DNA of 64,000 nucleotides from Undaria pinnatifida (GCA_012845835.1 JABAKD010000001.1:12601501-12665500), one strand, 5' to 3'. Positions 34,893 through 46,086 are shown, counted from the first letter of the stretch. Notes: a model not told the origin generated them from the letters alone. Numbers and translations: made by a program.

Positions 34893-35051
34893 TGCGCCAC
34901 CAACGACTCGGGAACCCCTTGTCTTCCTCTTCGTATTCGTTGTCGAAAACGAAGAAATCGGACAAGGTCACGTGGATGCCAAACGCGGTGTGTGTCTGCT
35001 CAGGAACGGCGTTCGCTGCATCCCACCACCTGCGTGTAAGGTCGACCTGAG
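34893..35051 (-). CDS. Possible internal exon, unknown protein
   Basis: Bounded by acceptor GGCCCTCAG|GTCGAC and donor GGCGCAG|GTGTGC. It reads VDLTRRWWDAANAVPEQTHT, AFGIHVTLSDFFVFDNEYEE, then EDKGFPSRWWRR. The residue mix and splice sites suggest a real exon. No family is recognised. Confidence 0.4.
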
Positions 35052-35672
35052 GGCCCAGCACCTGGCGAGGATCGGTGTCATGTACCGCTGAACTCGACCC
35101 CCACTGTTCGTGGCCAACACCAGAGCCAACGTTTGGGGCGATATTGCACCCGTATCACCGAGGGGGCGGTTACGTTGGGAACCCACACGCCCACGCTATT
35201 GTGTTGCAAAGGTAGCGTTACTATTCGCGTTGCCACTAGTGCCTGCTCGAATTTGAAGAGCGGCGGGAAAAGCAGGTGACTCCATCCCCGTTGCTAGCGA
35301 TCAGCCACAGCCTCCCGAGGTCGGCAGTAAAGTGTAGATGGGAGGTGGATTAAAATACGTATGGGGAGTGGGATTACATGTCGAGTCCGATATTTTTGCG
35401 TTCCCGTGGTGGCGTTACTATTTTGATAGCACTGTTATTTGCGCCAGCACGAAGAGCAAGGGAACATGTCGGTGAATCGACCCCCGCAGTAGGCCATCAA
35501 TCATGCTCCACCCGTGTTGTGTACGGAGGGGAAAGAGGTAGGACGCCGTGTCCGTGCGTATATCAGTATTTTTGTTGGGCACCAGGTAGGCTACTGTCAA
35601 TAGTATTGGTAGAAGTAGAGTGCCAAGAGTGGAGCAGTAGCAGTAGTAGTACTGAAGTACAGTTTCCAGAAT

Positions 35673-35811
35673 ATGACTATTTTCGACGAGAAGTTCATGC
35701 AGACAAAAATCAACCAGTTCGCCGTCGCTATTGAAAGGGTCAAAGAGCAGCACTACTGCGTGTGACCGAGAATCGCTTCCCCGCTGATGCAACCATCACG
35801 GACGACATAAG
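35673..35811 (+). pseudogene. Possible exon with a two-base frame break
   Basis: The ATG at 35673 opens MTIFDEKFMQTKINQFAVAI then ERVKEQHYCV, and a TGA follows at 35763-35765. Two bases on, a different frame reads TENRFPADATITDDIR up to a donor ATAAG|GTGAGA. Reading across suggests one exon with a TG insertion. Unknown family. Confidence 0.35.
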
Positions 35812-35999
35812 GTGAGAAAAGGGGCCAAAGGAGAAAGGCGAGAAAAATGGGCACTTCACGCACAGGCAACGTCGACGGCCGAAGGGGGAAGGAGTGCAGA
35901 GATTGTGGGGTATGCTGTACGCGAACGATGTGGGCAAGTATCGCGATCATCAGAAGGGCTGGAGATGATGACGACGGTGATCGTGACTTCGTGCTCGTT

Positions 36000-36260
36000 G
36001 TTCCGGCTTACGGTCTCTTAGGCAAAAACAGAGATAATGTGCATGCAAACCAAAGGTGGGGGGAAGGTGTCCTTCACAACCAATGCAGCCGGCCAGGTCT
36101 ACAAACATACAATCGAGTTTGCGAACTTGGGCGGGGCTATCACCGCAGATAGAGACCTTAGCATTGAAATACCGCGGCGTCTTCAGAGGGCCTGGGCGTG
36201 CTCCAGCGGTACGAGGTAAAAAGTTCATGATCGCCCGGGTGTGCGCTTACGTTTGAAGGT
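36000..36260 (+). other. Open frame of uncertain status
   Basis: A frame reads MQTKGGGKVSFTTNAAGQVY then KHTIEFANLGGAITADRDL. It is coding-like in composition and lies downstream of the possible exon at 35673, but no clear acceptor was found. Confidence 0.25.
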
Positions 36261-36607
36261 GCGGATGGTGAAAGATTAGGTGGTCGAGACACTGCTTTAC
36301 GGTTGCGTGACGTGCCCACACTAGCCTGAGTATGACAGGCTACGACGGGTTCACCACTCCATGTTTCTCCGATGCCTCGGATGGTGGAAACAGAAGCGCG
36401 ACGACCACACCCTATCGTACGCCGACGCGCTTGGCAAGACAGTTCCCGAGAGCATAGAAGCAATATGAATAGCCTGTGAACACAGTGGCTGTGTGAAGGC
36501 TCTATCTTCTATACGAAGAGGTGCAGAGGTGGCACCAAAGTGTCTGTTAAGATCACTTGTGATAAGAAGAAAAGAGATAGTTTTGAAAGGGCGATTGAGG
36601 CCAAAGA

Positions 36608-36705
36608 GAGAAGAAGAAGAAGAAGAAGAAGAAGAAGAAGAAGAAGAAGAAGAAGAAGAGAGAGAGAAGGGAGAAAAGGGAGAGAAGGGAGAGAAGGGAG
36701 AGTAG
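36608..36705. repeat. AGA microsatellite and GGGAGA run
   Basis: About 17 AGA units followed by GGAGAA/GGGAGA units. Makes false poly-Glu and poly-Arg frames. Confidence 0.95.
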
Positions 36706-36711
36706 GGAGAG

Positions 36712-36946
36712 TGATCATGGTGGGTTGCATCACCACTTGATCATCACGGAACAATGCCCGTAGTCCGGTAGAATACCGGAACAACTGGACAACCTTACTC
36801 AAATCTACCTTTACATCTAGGTTCCACAAAAGATTCAACATTAGATACAACGTAAGATTCAACTGCGTATGTTATTCGTGCGAATAGACTGCTCGAATAT
36901 ACTGCGCATTAACTTATATTTGAATCCTAGGTTCATACTCTCAACA
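36712..36946 (-). repeat. 3' LTR of a copia element of type B
   Basis: On the minus strand it starts TGTTGAGAGTATGAACCTAG at 36946, directly after a polypurine stretch ATGGGGGCG. Its first 50 bp match the LTR stub at 58998-59050. The far end is placed near 36712, just before the AGA tract, and is approximate. Confidence 0.65.
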
Positions 36947-37772
36947 CGCCCCCATAATGCAAATTCAGATTGCTAGAGAAGCCTCATACTTAGAAAAAAA
37001 AGTCGTCAAATAATAAAAAAAATGGGTCTCATATTCAGTCCGGTGTATCGACCGCGGCAATATGGATGCATCCATGTTATTCACGCATTTTCAAAAAATA
37101 AAACTTTATAAGGGAAGATACGTATAAAAACTACGCTTGGTGTAATTACCAGCAATAAATACCCTAGAGGATAAAACGCAAAGATACGTCTACTGGGTTT
37201 TAAACACGCTTCCTGAATTGTACCAAATAGATAGTCAATACTAGACAAAAAACGAGGATTGTGGACAAGTGTCCATTATGACAAAAGAAAGCATTATGAC
37301 TATCTAGTTGTTTGTTTTGTGTACTTACGTACTTCTGCACTTGAAAAAAATATATATATATAATTACGAATACTGATAGTACGGTCATAGACTATAATGG
37401 GTGCAGTCGGAATCCATCATCGAGCTATATCCCGAAAAAAAAATAAAAACAAACAAACAAACAAACAAAGGTCGCTGCTGTAAGTTAACCACGCCACTTC
37501 AATATGATCCTAGGATACTCATATAATGGTAAACGGTCTGATACTAATCGTACGCTGAAGAGCATAAGATAGACAGGCTTTGTGAGCCTTTACTCCTTAA
37601 TGCTGGAATATATACTCGTACGCATTTTCCGGTAGAACATAGCTTATTGCTGTATCGTTGACTTAAGTTCATACGACCCATAGTTCCATCTTTGCTAATA
37701 CGTAACTGGCGAGCAGTTGTAACTTTATAGTTGACAAACAACTGCTGCACAAAGTAATATTCTCTACTTACG

Positions 37773-38060
37773 TATCAATTCCAACCGTGCCCACATTTCC
37801 AGCGCCTGTCCACGATTGTTGACGGGAGTGCCGTTCGGTTTGCTGTTATTGGAGCTCATTTGTGTAGATTGTAAAGGAAGGCTGAAGAAGCGCTTGGACA
37901 GTGACGGGGAGAAATATTGTGATGCTATGTGTACGTCGGCCTTGTTCTTCCCCGGTCCAATGCAGTATTGTAGCTGAATTGCAATAATAGGCCAATCTGT
38001 CGGTACATTGCCTATTTGGTTAGTGCGTAACGCGCTTCTCCGTCCTCGGTACATCGCGGT
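37773..38060 (-). other. Open frame ending at a donor site, unknown
   Basis: A minus-strand frame starting MYRGRRSALRTNQIGNVPTD includes WPIIAIQLQYCIGPGKNKAD and ends ALEMWARLELI at a consensus donor GATAC|GTAAGTAG. Composition looks coding. It lies between the copia LTR and pol fragment, so it may be captured or element-internal. No family recognised. Confidence 0.3.
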
Positions 38061-38159
38061 TTGTCGGTGATTAAAATCTGACAGCACACGGCAGAATCAG
38101 AAACAGGCTTGATTTCTTCCCACTTATGAAACGCCGCAATCTTGTATGGAACTCCATGA

Positions 38160-39455
38160 AGCAATGATTTCTTCGATCATGGAGGTTGCCTGAGAAAATT
38201 TACAAGGCCGTCGTGATGGTCAAAGGCGGTCTTGCGAGCCGGAGTTGTAGTCGCGACTTCAAGGTGTTGGAGCTTAGGAGCAATTCTCCGTGCTGAAGTC
38301 GTTGATCTTCCAGCAGTAGTCTCTGGAGGTTTGCATTCTTCCGCTTGTGGTGAAGCTATAGGTTGCGCGTAGGTGTTGGGTACCGAAATAGATACCGGAC
38401 GGTTTGTATGGTCTATTCTGACACCCCTGGTGGTGTGCTGCGAAACGGTATCGCACTGCTGTTTTGGAGATCCTTGACGTTGCAGGGCCAGCTGACGCGC
38501 TCTTACTTGAGAAGTGGTCGAGTCTGCTGTTGGTAGAACGGAAGTCGGCTCTTCGACGAAGGAGGCTTCATTTACTCTGCTGTAATAGTCGGTATATTTT
38601 GCCATGTAGGCGTATCCTAGCAGGTCAGTACTCACCAGCTTTATACGTTTGCTGGGAAGGTTTGGCCGCGATGTCTTACGGTGCTTCTATTGAGTGCTCT
38701 TAATGATCTTACATGTATCACACGCCGATAAAGTGTCTGAGAAATTTACCCCACACTCTGGGATATTTGTAACCTTGGCCATCACCTGTTTGCGATTACC
38801 CAACTTCTTGTGCCCGATGTTAGCGTGGACGGTTTAAGGCGGGGAAGTAGCTTTAGTAGCAGTTGAAGCTTGAACAGCGACGACGGTTTCCGGTTTAACT
38901 TTTCGCGAGAAATGGTCGGAAACGCTGTCTCAGGTGTTCGGCTGGTAGACCAGTGGTGAGGTCGAGATGATGCAGAGAAGAGCAGAGGGAGCAGTGGCTG
39001 TCTTTGCGTAGGGGTATAGCAAATGCACCAATGTCCAGATACGACCCCGTGGCGATGATCATAGTGAACCCTCTCGCAGAAGCTGATCCTCCCGAAAATA
39101 GGTGCCTGCCTAGCCCTGGTACGACCGTGACAGGAAGCTGCACAGAGTGCTTAGAGACTATGTGGTCCGACTCTTGAACGAACAGACCGCTTGGCCAACA
39201 CCATAAAGGCGATGGTTTCCCGCTTCGTTGATTATTACGGGAGGGTCCAGCTGCACGTAGTGGTTTATTTTATGTTCAATGCCCGGTAGAAACTGATTGT
39301 CAATGAAGTGGCTACAAGCTCCGCTGTCCGCAGTCATGGAGAAGTCGACGGGCTGCGCGGCGATGTTGATCGGGGATGCGGCGATGAAAGAATAACCTAT
39401 ACCAACTGGAGGACGTTTTTCCCAGCTCGCTGTCTGCACTGCTAGCATCTGGAAG
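38160..39455 (-). pseudogene. Deleted copia B-type gag-pol fragment
   Basis: Minus-strand pieces match the protein at 55427-58399. PVGIGYSFIAASPINIAAQP with protease box TADSGACSHFIDN comes first, then QLPVTVVPGLGRHLFSGG and SYLDIGAFAIPLRKDSHC. Next is MSTDLLGYAYMAKYTDYYSR, at once followed by VLPTADS, so the integrase core is deleted. It ends at the same unusual junction, CAGGCAACCTCCA...TTTCATGGAGTTCCAT-like, that ends the RT of copia B at about 58340. Several frameshifts. Confidence 0.75.
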
Positions 39456-40649
39456 GTTTGTCCATAATCCATTTGCCAACCTCTTTCAATTGCTCGAGGC
39501 TTGGTCCTTCAAATTTTATGATAATGTGGGCATGAACACAACCTCGTCCCTGGTACTTGAATGGCATAAAGCATGAAATGCATTTTGCCAAAGAGGTTGC
39601 TTTTGAGGTCTGCCAAAACGGATCAAATAGTCTAGACAATTGTTTGGAACACACGGTTGACTAAATTTGGGCGATCCATTCCTGTCTGGCCTTTGTGTAA
39701 GTTTCCATTATCTCCGGCCATTTAGGGTTTGAGCTGTAAATGTTACCATTAAATACGGCTTTGCCATGCGTGTGACCACCGCCATTGCATCCAACTTTTT
39801 TCTTCTGTGGTTTGCTGGGGCGCCATGAAAGCTGACTGGAAGGGGATTTCCGACCGTAGCCTCAGAGGGAGCTTGGTGGATTGCATTGAGTGTGGTGAGG
39901 CCTTTCTTTGGAAGTTGCTTCTCGCAATGAGAACTAATAATGTCATCTTGCCTAGCATAAGAGTCACAGGCATGTTCCTGAGCTAGTGTTGAAATAATTT
40001 GGAAGGCGGGCTCGCAAAGGAGCCGTTGCCGACAGTATTGAAGAATCTGAACTGTTGTTCCAGTGGAAGAGAGTGTGCGGGATTTCCTGTTGTCACCATG
40101 CCATCCTGGGCTCCCACCCGGCTCGCCAAAACAAATTAAAAGTGGAAATTGAAAAGGTTCATGCAAAACCGACCAGATCGGCACGAAACGTGGCTTTTGA
40201 CATTCGTCAGTTGGACCGCTGCGGGGGAATGTGTAGACGTGTCTTTGGGCAGGTGTGCGTTCGTCGGCTTTGTATAGTAGAGCCGCAATTTCAGTGCGAG
40301 CGGTGGGCGTGACACGAGCAGTTTCCTCGAACGATACGCAAAGGTTGTGGTGTTCGCTTTGGTCGATTTCAAGGGGGAGTGTATGGTATTGTTGGACCCA
40401 TTCATTATCCTGTTTTATGCGATTGCTCAAGTAGGTGAGAGTGTCAGCATCTAGCTGCAGGCGTTTGGCGTTAGTTTGAATCACATTGTCATAAATGTAT
40501 ATTCGGGCTTTGTTAGTTGCAACGGTGCTTCCGTAAGTCTCGCAAAAATCATCCATTACACGGCGATACGGTTTGCCGTGGAGCTTGAGCATGTTAGGAT
40601 AAGAGGGTTGTTTCCAAGTGGGCGAAGGCGATGCTCCAAGAGCTGTCAT
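39456..40649 (-). pseudogene. Helitron Rep (helitron_like_N) fragment
   Basis: A 313-codon minus-strand frame (40649-39708) ends KLDAMAVVTRMAKPYLMVTF TAQTL, matching the Helitron Rep block that leads to the nickase core. A second frame below it has YQGRGCVHAHIIIKFEGPSL, where the HAH residues form the HUH metal-binding motif, then EQLKEVGKWIMDKP. The break between them costs a few dozen residues. The tyrosine motif and the helicase are missing; the sequence runs into the copia fragment near 39455. Helitrons move by rolling-circle replication using this nickase. Confidence 0.7.
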
Positions 40650-40796
40650 AGCAAATGTGCCATCATAAGAGCGTTGGCGTTTGAGGAAACTAGGCGCGCT
40701 GAAAATAACCTAAATATCTGGCGGAATAGGAAGGAGTGGGTGCACGACATACTAGCCTTTGGAGAAACAGTTATGTTCTCTTCTTTCCATTTCAGG

Positions 40797-40948
40797 GCAT
40801 TGCAAAACTTCTACCTGGTATTGAGTGTGTTGTTCAAGTTCAAGTACCTAACGCAATGTGGATCCGGCAAGACGACAGAAAAGTCACCAAACGGAAGGAC
40901 TCCAAGACGTTGAGCGATGCTGATAATGGAGCGGTGGCCATTAATTAA
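40797..40948 (+). CDS. Possible terminal exon beside the Helitron fragment
   Basis: After an acceptor TTTCCATTTCAG| the frame reads GIAKLLPGIECVVQVQVPNA, MWIRQDDRKVTKRKDSKTL, SDADNGAVAIN, stop. It is short but coding-like. It lies just outside the Rep frame on the other strand. It could be a captured host exon. Unknown family. Confidence 0.3.
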
Positions 40949-41198
40949 AGCCTCTTTTGTCGAAGAAAACTTATTAAACCAAGCGTCCCCTCAAGATTAA
41001 GTAGTCTGACTTTCGGCAATTCCTAATCCTTTCTATTATATGTAGACGCGTTTGTCTCGACCTCGATCGGCCCCCTCTATGCTCTGCAGAGAGTATTCTC
41101 GCGTACTTACTTGCGCAACGCAGAATGTTCTACGCAATGTGTTCTATGTGCGATGTTCAATGCTCTAAGTGCAACAACGTAGCCTAGAAGACTACGAA

Positions 41199-41462
41199 AG
41201 GTCCAGCTGCTCGCTTCTGTGGAGGCCCTCGCGGGGGCGCTTCGTGGGTGTGGGGCTGCGAGTCGCGTTCCTCGATTTCTCCTCACTGTCTGCGGCGGCG
41301 CGATCGTCGGCTTCGGGGGTTATAGTCTCTACCATCTCCCGGTGACGCCTCAGCGCGCACCCCACGTGCCAGGGCTTGATCGAGCACGCCACCAGGTGGT
41401 TGCCGAGGGGGATCAGCGTGTCGTCCCCCTCGCGGAGGCAGTCGTAGCAGCGTTTTCCGACC
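41199..41462 (-). CDS. Terminal exon of a cysteine-rich gene
   Basis: Acceptor GTTGTTACAG|GTC at 41462. The exon reads VGKRCYDCLREGDDTLIPLG, NHLVACSIKPWHVGCALRRH, and ends EGLHRSEQLDLS with TAG near 41199. C-x2-C, a lone C, then WHxxC and a histidine suggest zinc binding. A charged, S/T/P-rich tail with KRPRE (possible nuclear signal) follows. It joins in phase 0 to the exon at 44125-44242. Family not recognised; LIM- or PARP-like zinc fingers are loose analogies only. Confidence 0.6.
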
Positions 41463-42302
41463 TGTAACAACACGTGGCAATAGAGGATGAAGGTGGTTGA
41501 AGGAAAAAATATATATGAAGTGGAACTCCTTGGAAAAGCAAATTGGACCGAACGGCACCGTGTGATTTGGTATTTACTTCGTTTTTGTATAAAGCTATAA
41601 TGCGTGCGCGGCGTGTACGACGTAAACGTTAATAATAGGCCAAAGCGTGAAAATCTGGGGCTGGGCACTGGCACAGTACGTACTGGCAATAGTGATCTAC
41701 TGATTGACCCGGGCAGTATATTCGCCAGTACTAGGTTTATTCCCATGTATGTTCAATAAAAACGCCATATTATAGTGCGGGAACCCACTAATGCGTTTCG
41801 GATGGAGAGAGGAGAAAGGAGAGACAATACACTGTTGCAAAACAGTATACTGATTGATTTTGACGACAGTATACATCGCTACTGACTGAGTCAGCCAATG
41901 CCCAGCCCAATGAAATGACTTGCAGGAAAAATACTATTCGCACGATACACGTAAGAACTAAAGAAAAAGCTTCAAAAAGTGCCTACTACAGTATCTCGCA
42001 TCATCGGAGGTACGTATACCACCATACTCGATATGTAACACTTTATTCTATTAAATATATTATTACGTCATTTTTACTTTTTTCCTCCTTCTTTTGAATA
42101 ATAATGTACGTACCCAGACGCGGCACGTACGATGTAAATGTATGTTAATAATAGGCCAAAGCGTAAACATCACTTGCAGAAAAAGTGATATTGGTACGAT
42201 ACATGTCAGATGATAAGAATAAGCTAGAAAGAGTCCTACTGCTGTAACTCGTAGGTACATATAGCACCATATTATATGTGACCTAAACCTCTTGAAAACT
42301 CT
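41463..42302. other. Intron, no gene seen
   Basis: AT-rich. Short segments near 41.6 kb and 42.1 kb are duplicated (GCGCGGCGTGTACGACGTAA / ACGCGGCACGTACGATGTAA, then TTAATAATAGGCCAAAGCGT in both), about 510 bp apart. Confidence 0.5.
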
Positions 42303-43090
42303 CTCCCCCCCCCCCCCTTCTTTTATTTTTCTTTGTCTCGCTCTCCCTTTCTTTCTCAAACGCCCCACCTAATATCGAAATCCGCCAGAGTAATAAACAC
42401 TTCCACACACTGGATATCACCTCATTAACTTTCTAGAGCCATCCATGCCGCTCCTTCTCCCGCCCGCCCCCTCCCCGCCCCCAACGCCCCCCCTTTCTCA
42501 CCACCCGCACCATCGCCTAGACCTAGCACCACACGTATAGCAAATCCCTACATCTATGCCATGTAAAGCCCTTTCCTCCCCCCCCCCCCCCTTCCCCCTC
42601 CCCCCCACCCCCCTCCTGCCTCCGCCACCTCCCCACCCCACCACCCCACCCCACCCCCACCCCCTCGAAAACTCCGCCCTCTATTCACTGGTTGTACGAC
42701 ATACAGGATATACATGATAAACTGGTGCATTCTTTCCTAAACGGTCACATTTATCCCCTTAAAAGAATGTAGAGTTTCCACGCACAGACTGAGCTGCCCC
42801 ACCCGCCACACCCCCCATGATAAACTGGTGCATTATTTTCCAAAACCGTCAGATTTATCCCTTGAAGGATTAATAGTTTCCACGCACAAATTAAGCTGCT
42901 CCGCCCCCCCCCACCCCACCCCCTTTTGACCAAAAGCAGGCCCCCTCGTCCTTCAAAACCCCGCCCTCCCCTCACCGGTTTTTCGACTTACAGGATTCAC
43001 TTAATAAACGGATGCATTTACTTCCACAGCTGTCAGATTTTGTCCCCCTCAGAAACGGGTTTTATCGTTTCCGCGCACAGACTGACTAAC
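42303..43090. repeat. C-rich tract and roughly 280-bp tandem repeat
   Basis: 42303-42664 is C-rich with long poly-C. From 42664 a unit containing AACTCCGCCCTC, CACTGGTT, ACAGGAT and TAATAAAC/GATAAACTGG-TGCATT recurs at about 42945. A shorter sub-repeat with GATAAACTGGTGCATTATTT and TTTCCACGCACA lies between. The same sub-repeat appears inverted at 43266-43430. Confidence 0.7.
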
Positions 43091-43108
43091 ATCACCCTGT
43101 TGACCCTG

Positions 43109-43858
43109 ATAGCTACACTGTAGTTGCAAGGGGAGTCGCCGACCTATATCCTTAATGAGGACACACAACTCGTAATACGCGCGATCGGAGTATCAAACAC
43201 AGCTTGCAAAGATGAGTGTCGACAAAATATTCGATCTCACAGCTGGAATGTATTTTCATTTTTTATAATAATCCTTTCAAGGGGATAAATCTGACGGTTT
43301 TGGCACCAGTTTATTATTGGGGGGGTTGGGGCGGGGGTGGGGCGTGTGGGGCAGCTCAATATGTGCGTGGAAACTATACATTATTTTGAGGGGATAAATG
43401 TGACGGTTTTGGAAATAATGCATCGTATACAATCAAGTGTACAATAAGAGTGTTTGGGTAGATTTTTTAAAGTGAAATCCCAACTTCCCTATAAAAACAA
43501 AAATGCACTCCAGCTGTGAGATCGAAGATTGTGTCGAAACTCATCTTTGCAAGCTGTGTGTGATACTCCGGTCGCGCGTATATATTATGAGGACACACAA
43601 CTCGTAATGCGCGCGATCGGAGTATCACACACAGCTTGCAAAGATGAGTTTCGACGAAATGTTCGATCTCACAGCTGGAGTGTATTTTCATTTTTTATAA
43701 TAAATCAAAATACACTGCAGCTGTGAGATCGAATATTCTGTCGAAACCCATCTTTGCAAGCTGTGTGTGATACTCCGATCGCGCGTATTACGGGTTGTGT
43801 GTCCTCATTAAGGATATAGGTCGTCGACTCCCCTTGCAACTACAGTGTAGCTATATAT
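43109..43858. mobile_element. About 750-bp element with 150-bp inverted repeats
   Basis: The left arm, TAGCTACACTGTAGTTGCAA... (43109-43258), is the near-exact inverse of the right arm (43712-43858). Between them a third and fourth copy of the arm core (GATCGGAGTATC...GCTTGCAAAGATGAG) lie at 43500-43700 in both orientations, so the element can fold in several ways. TA bases flank both ends. No transposase frame. A further partial arm copy is at 43925-44070. Confidence 0.7.
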
Positions 43859-44124
43859 GTCTGGTAAATACATATGTTTGGGTACATCTTTTAAATGAAA
43901 TCCTAACTTCCCTATAAAAATAAAAGTACACTCCAGCTAGCTGTGAGATCGAAGATTTTGTCGAATTTATTTTTCCCCATCCGCCGGAGGATGAAAATAA
44001 AAATAAAAAATAAATAGTCAAAACTCATCTTCGCAAGCGGTGTGTAATACTCCGATCGCGCGTATACATACGTCAGGTATACATGAGTGCTTGGGTAGAT
44101 CTTACGGCGAAATCCCACCTTACC

Positions 44125-44242
44125 TGAGATGGGGAGGGTTTCTTGGCGTTGACGTGAGTCTCGTCCTCGATCTTGGTGACGCACTCGTCCTCGCGCAAAT
44201 GAAAATTGGCGTAGAGGGGCTTCCCGGTGGTGGAGAATTTGC
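44125..44242 (-). CDS. Internal exon of the cysteine-rich gene
   Basis: Acceptor TTTTCAG|GC at 44242 and donor TCTCAG|GTAAGG at 44125. It reads KFSTTGKPLYANFHLREDEC, VTKIEDETHVNAKKPSPSQ. It starts after a phase 1 junction and joins in phase 0 to VGKRCYDC at 41462. An alternative frame is also open, but this one continues into the next exon. Family unknown. The intron just downstream contains duplicated copies of its own start (43450-43490, 43873-43910). Confidence 0.6.
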
Positions 44243-44389
44243 CTGAAAAATGAAACACGTCCGAAACAAAGAGTGAAAATAATCGCGGAGTACCGCGTAA
44301 CACCGCTTTGTGGTGGTGTCTGGGACATTGCAGGAGAAGGTTTGTACATTCGTGGGATCGTCTGTTGCGAAACATGCTCAGTCTACTGT

Positions 44390-44515
44390 ACTTACGCGAA
44401 CAATGGCGTCGTTGGCAGGGCACGAGCGCCACCGTCTGGGTGGGGCAAATTGCAAATAGATATTCATTGCAGGGGCACACAGATACACTCATTGACGGAA
44501 ATATAGTCATCGTTC
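44390..44515 (-). CDS. Possible upstream exon, cysteine-rich
   Basis: Ends at donor TTCGC|GTAAGTAC near 44394. The frame whose phase fits the next exon reads VCPCNEYLFAICPTQTVALV then PCQRRHCSR. Another frame reads PPRRWRSCPANDAIVR. A diverged copy lies at 46330-46450. Confidence 0.4.
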
Positions 44516-44540
44516 GTGTAATAATAATACGGAACGTAAG

Positions 44541-45020
44541 ATTCGTAGTCAAGACCGTCGGTGGGTCGTGATCCCACTTCTCTCTGCGTGAGCAGAGTGT
44601 TCTCACTGTTGAACTACGACGGCTGAGTGTGAGACAACACGGGCTGATACAGCAGGCCGTTGACAGAGGGAGAGACAGGACAGGTTGAGAAGGAATCCCA
44701 GAAGTGCAAGGAGAAGGAGTAGTAGTTGTTGTTGTGTTGTGAGAGCGGTGGGCGAGCAGTTGTCGGTGCTCCCTCAGCTCTCGGATAAAAGGAACAATCC
44801 AGCGGGACCTTCCAAAGTCCCGCTGCGGAGAATCCGCTTGGCGGTGTATCCGCCGCGGAGGATCCGTCAGCGGAACGTGGAAGGGAAGGCTCCGTGGCGT
44901 GTTCTAGACATGACAATCTCCCGTGTTCCCCAAGCGATCCTTCCAGAAACGATGTCTGGAAGGTTGAAGGGGTTTCGACATTTTCCCTAGGCGTGTTGGT
45001 TCGGGGACATGGTATCCACA
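44541..45020 (-). repeat. 480-bp repeat with tRNA-like 3' end, copy 1
   Basis: On the minus strand it starts TGTGGATACCATGTCCCCGA and ends with a tRNA-like fold then TTGACTACGAAT. The body is rich in hairpins: CCTTCCAGA...TCTGGAAGG, GCGGAGAATCCGC and GGCGGATACACCGCC. Copy 2 differs at only three positions that I can find. No open frame of note and no flanking duplication seen. Confidence 0.85.
44554..44623 (-). ncRNA. tRNA-like fold (probably not a functional tRNA)
   Basis: Minus strand, 70 nt. Acceptor stem GCCGTCG/CGACGGT (one G-T pair), D arm with GTTC/GAAC, anticodon stem CTCTG/CAGAG, T stem GTGGG/CCCAC. The T loop ATCACGA departs from TTCRANY and the anticodon loop is one base short, so this looks like a tRNA-derived module inside the repeat. 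It resembles the Pol III promoter head of SINEs, but here lies at the 3' end. Confidence 0.65.
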
Positions 45021-45606
45021 TCACCCCCCAGTTTTAGTGGTGATAGAGCTCGAACTCCACCAAAACTCAAAAAGTAACGGGACCATAGACAAGAGTAACA
45101 ACACGTCTAGTTGATATACAAACTTCCAGTGGCGATTCGCTAACGCTCGGCAGTTTGTACACTCCTTTGGACAAGATGGACAAGACAGCATGACAAACTG
45201 ACAAACTGCTGTAGAACCGTAGACATGTGGATAAAAATCCGGACATAGGATCGGACATGATAATATATAGCGAATGGCAAGAGCATAATCCTTTCGCATG
45301 CGGTATGTTCAAATACATATCGCGGACATTGCGGCTGGCCAGCTATGGAGTACAACAAAATATAGAAAAATTATCCTGGACAGGGGCGTGCGAGAGCAAC
45401 GACAATAAATAGATATCCCGGGTTTATTAGCAAAAATATGCTAATTAGACGCACGCTACACAAAACGAGTGTGTATACTCATCGTGTGGACAACATGGCT
45501 GAAGGCTCAACAGGCGTGACATGAGTCGTATATGCTGGAAAGCAAAACGACTTGCCTGACGGAGACAAAAAATTAAACACCAAACATGTTATACGACGCC
45601 AGTATA
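45021..45606. other. Intron, no gene seen
   Basis: No recognised coding or repeat structure. Confidence 0.4.
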
Positions 45607-46086
45607 ATTCGTAGTCAAGACCGTCGGTGGGTCGTGATCCCACTTCTCTCTGCGTGAGCAGAGTGTTCTCACTGTTGAACTACGACGGCGGAGTGTGAGA
45701 CAACACGGGCTGATACAGCAGGCCGTTGACAGAGGGAGAGACAGGACAGGTTGAGAAGGAATCCCAGAAGTGCAAGGAGAAGGAGTAGTAGTTGTTGTTG
45801 TGTTGTGAGAGCGGTGGGCGAGCAGTTGTCGGTGCTCCCTCAGCTCTCGGATAAAAGGAACAATCCAGCGGGACCTTCCAAAGTCCCGCTGCGGAGAATC
45901 CGCTAGGCGGTGTATCCGCCGCGGAGGATCCGTCAGCGGAACGTGGAAGGGAAGGCTCCGTGGCGTGTTCTAGACATGGCAATCTCCCGTGTTCCCCAAG
46001 CGATCCTTCCAGAAACGATGTCTGGAAGGTTGAAGGGGTTTCGACATTTTCCCTAGGCGTGTTGGTTCGGGGACATGGTATCCACA
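45607..46086 (-). repeat. 480-bp repeat with tRNA-like 3' end, copy 2
   Basis: Same length and boundaries as copy 1, with three differences seen. The tRNA-like part is 45620-45689. High identity implies a recent event, unlike most repeats in this window. Confidence 0.85.

Noticed and set aside
36493-36862. Poly-Glu, poly-Arg and poly-Le frames on both strands
   Set aside because: They arise from the AGA microsatellite and GGGAGA run.
44554-44623. A functional tRNA gene
   Set aside because: The T loop is non-canonical, the anticodon loop is short by one base, and the fold is part of a repeated 480-bp unit present three times.
44541-46086. The 480-bp repeats as LTRs of one element
   Set aside because: They are direct repeats with TG at one end, but the other end is not CA, the 586-bp interior has no pol or primer site, and copy 3 stands alone at 60 kb.
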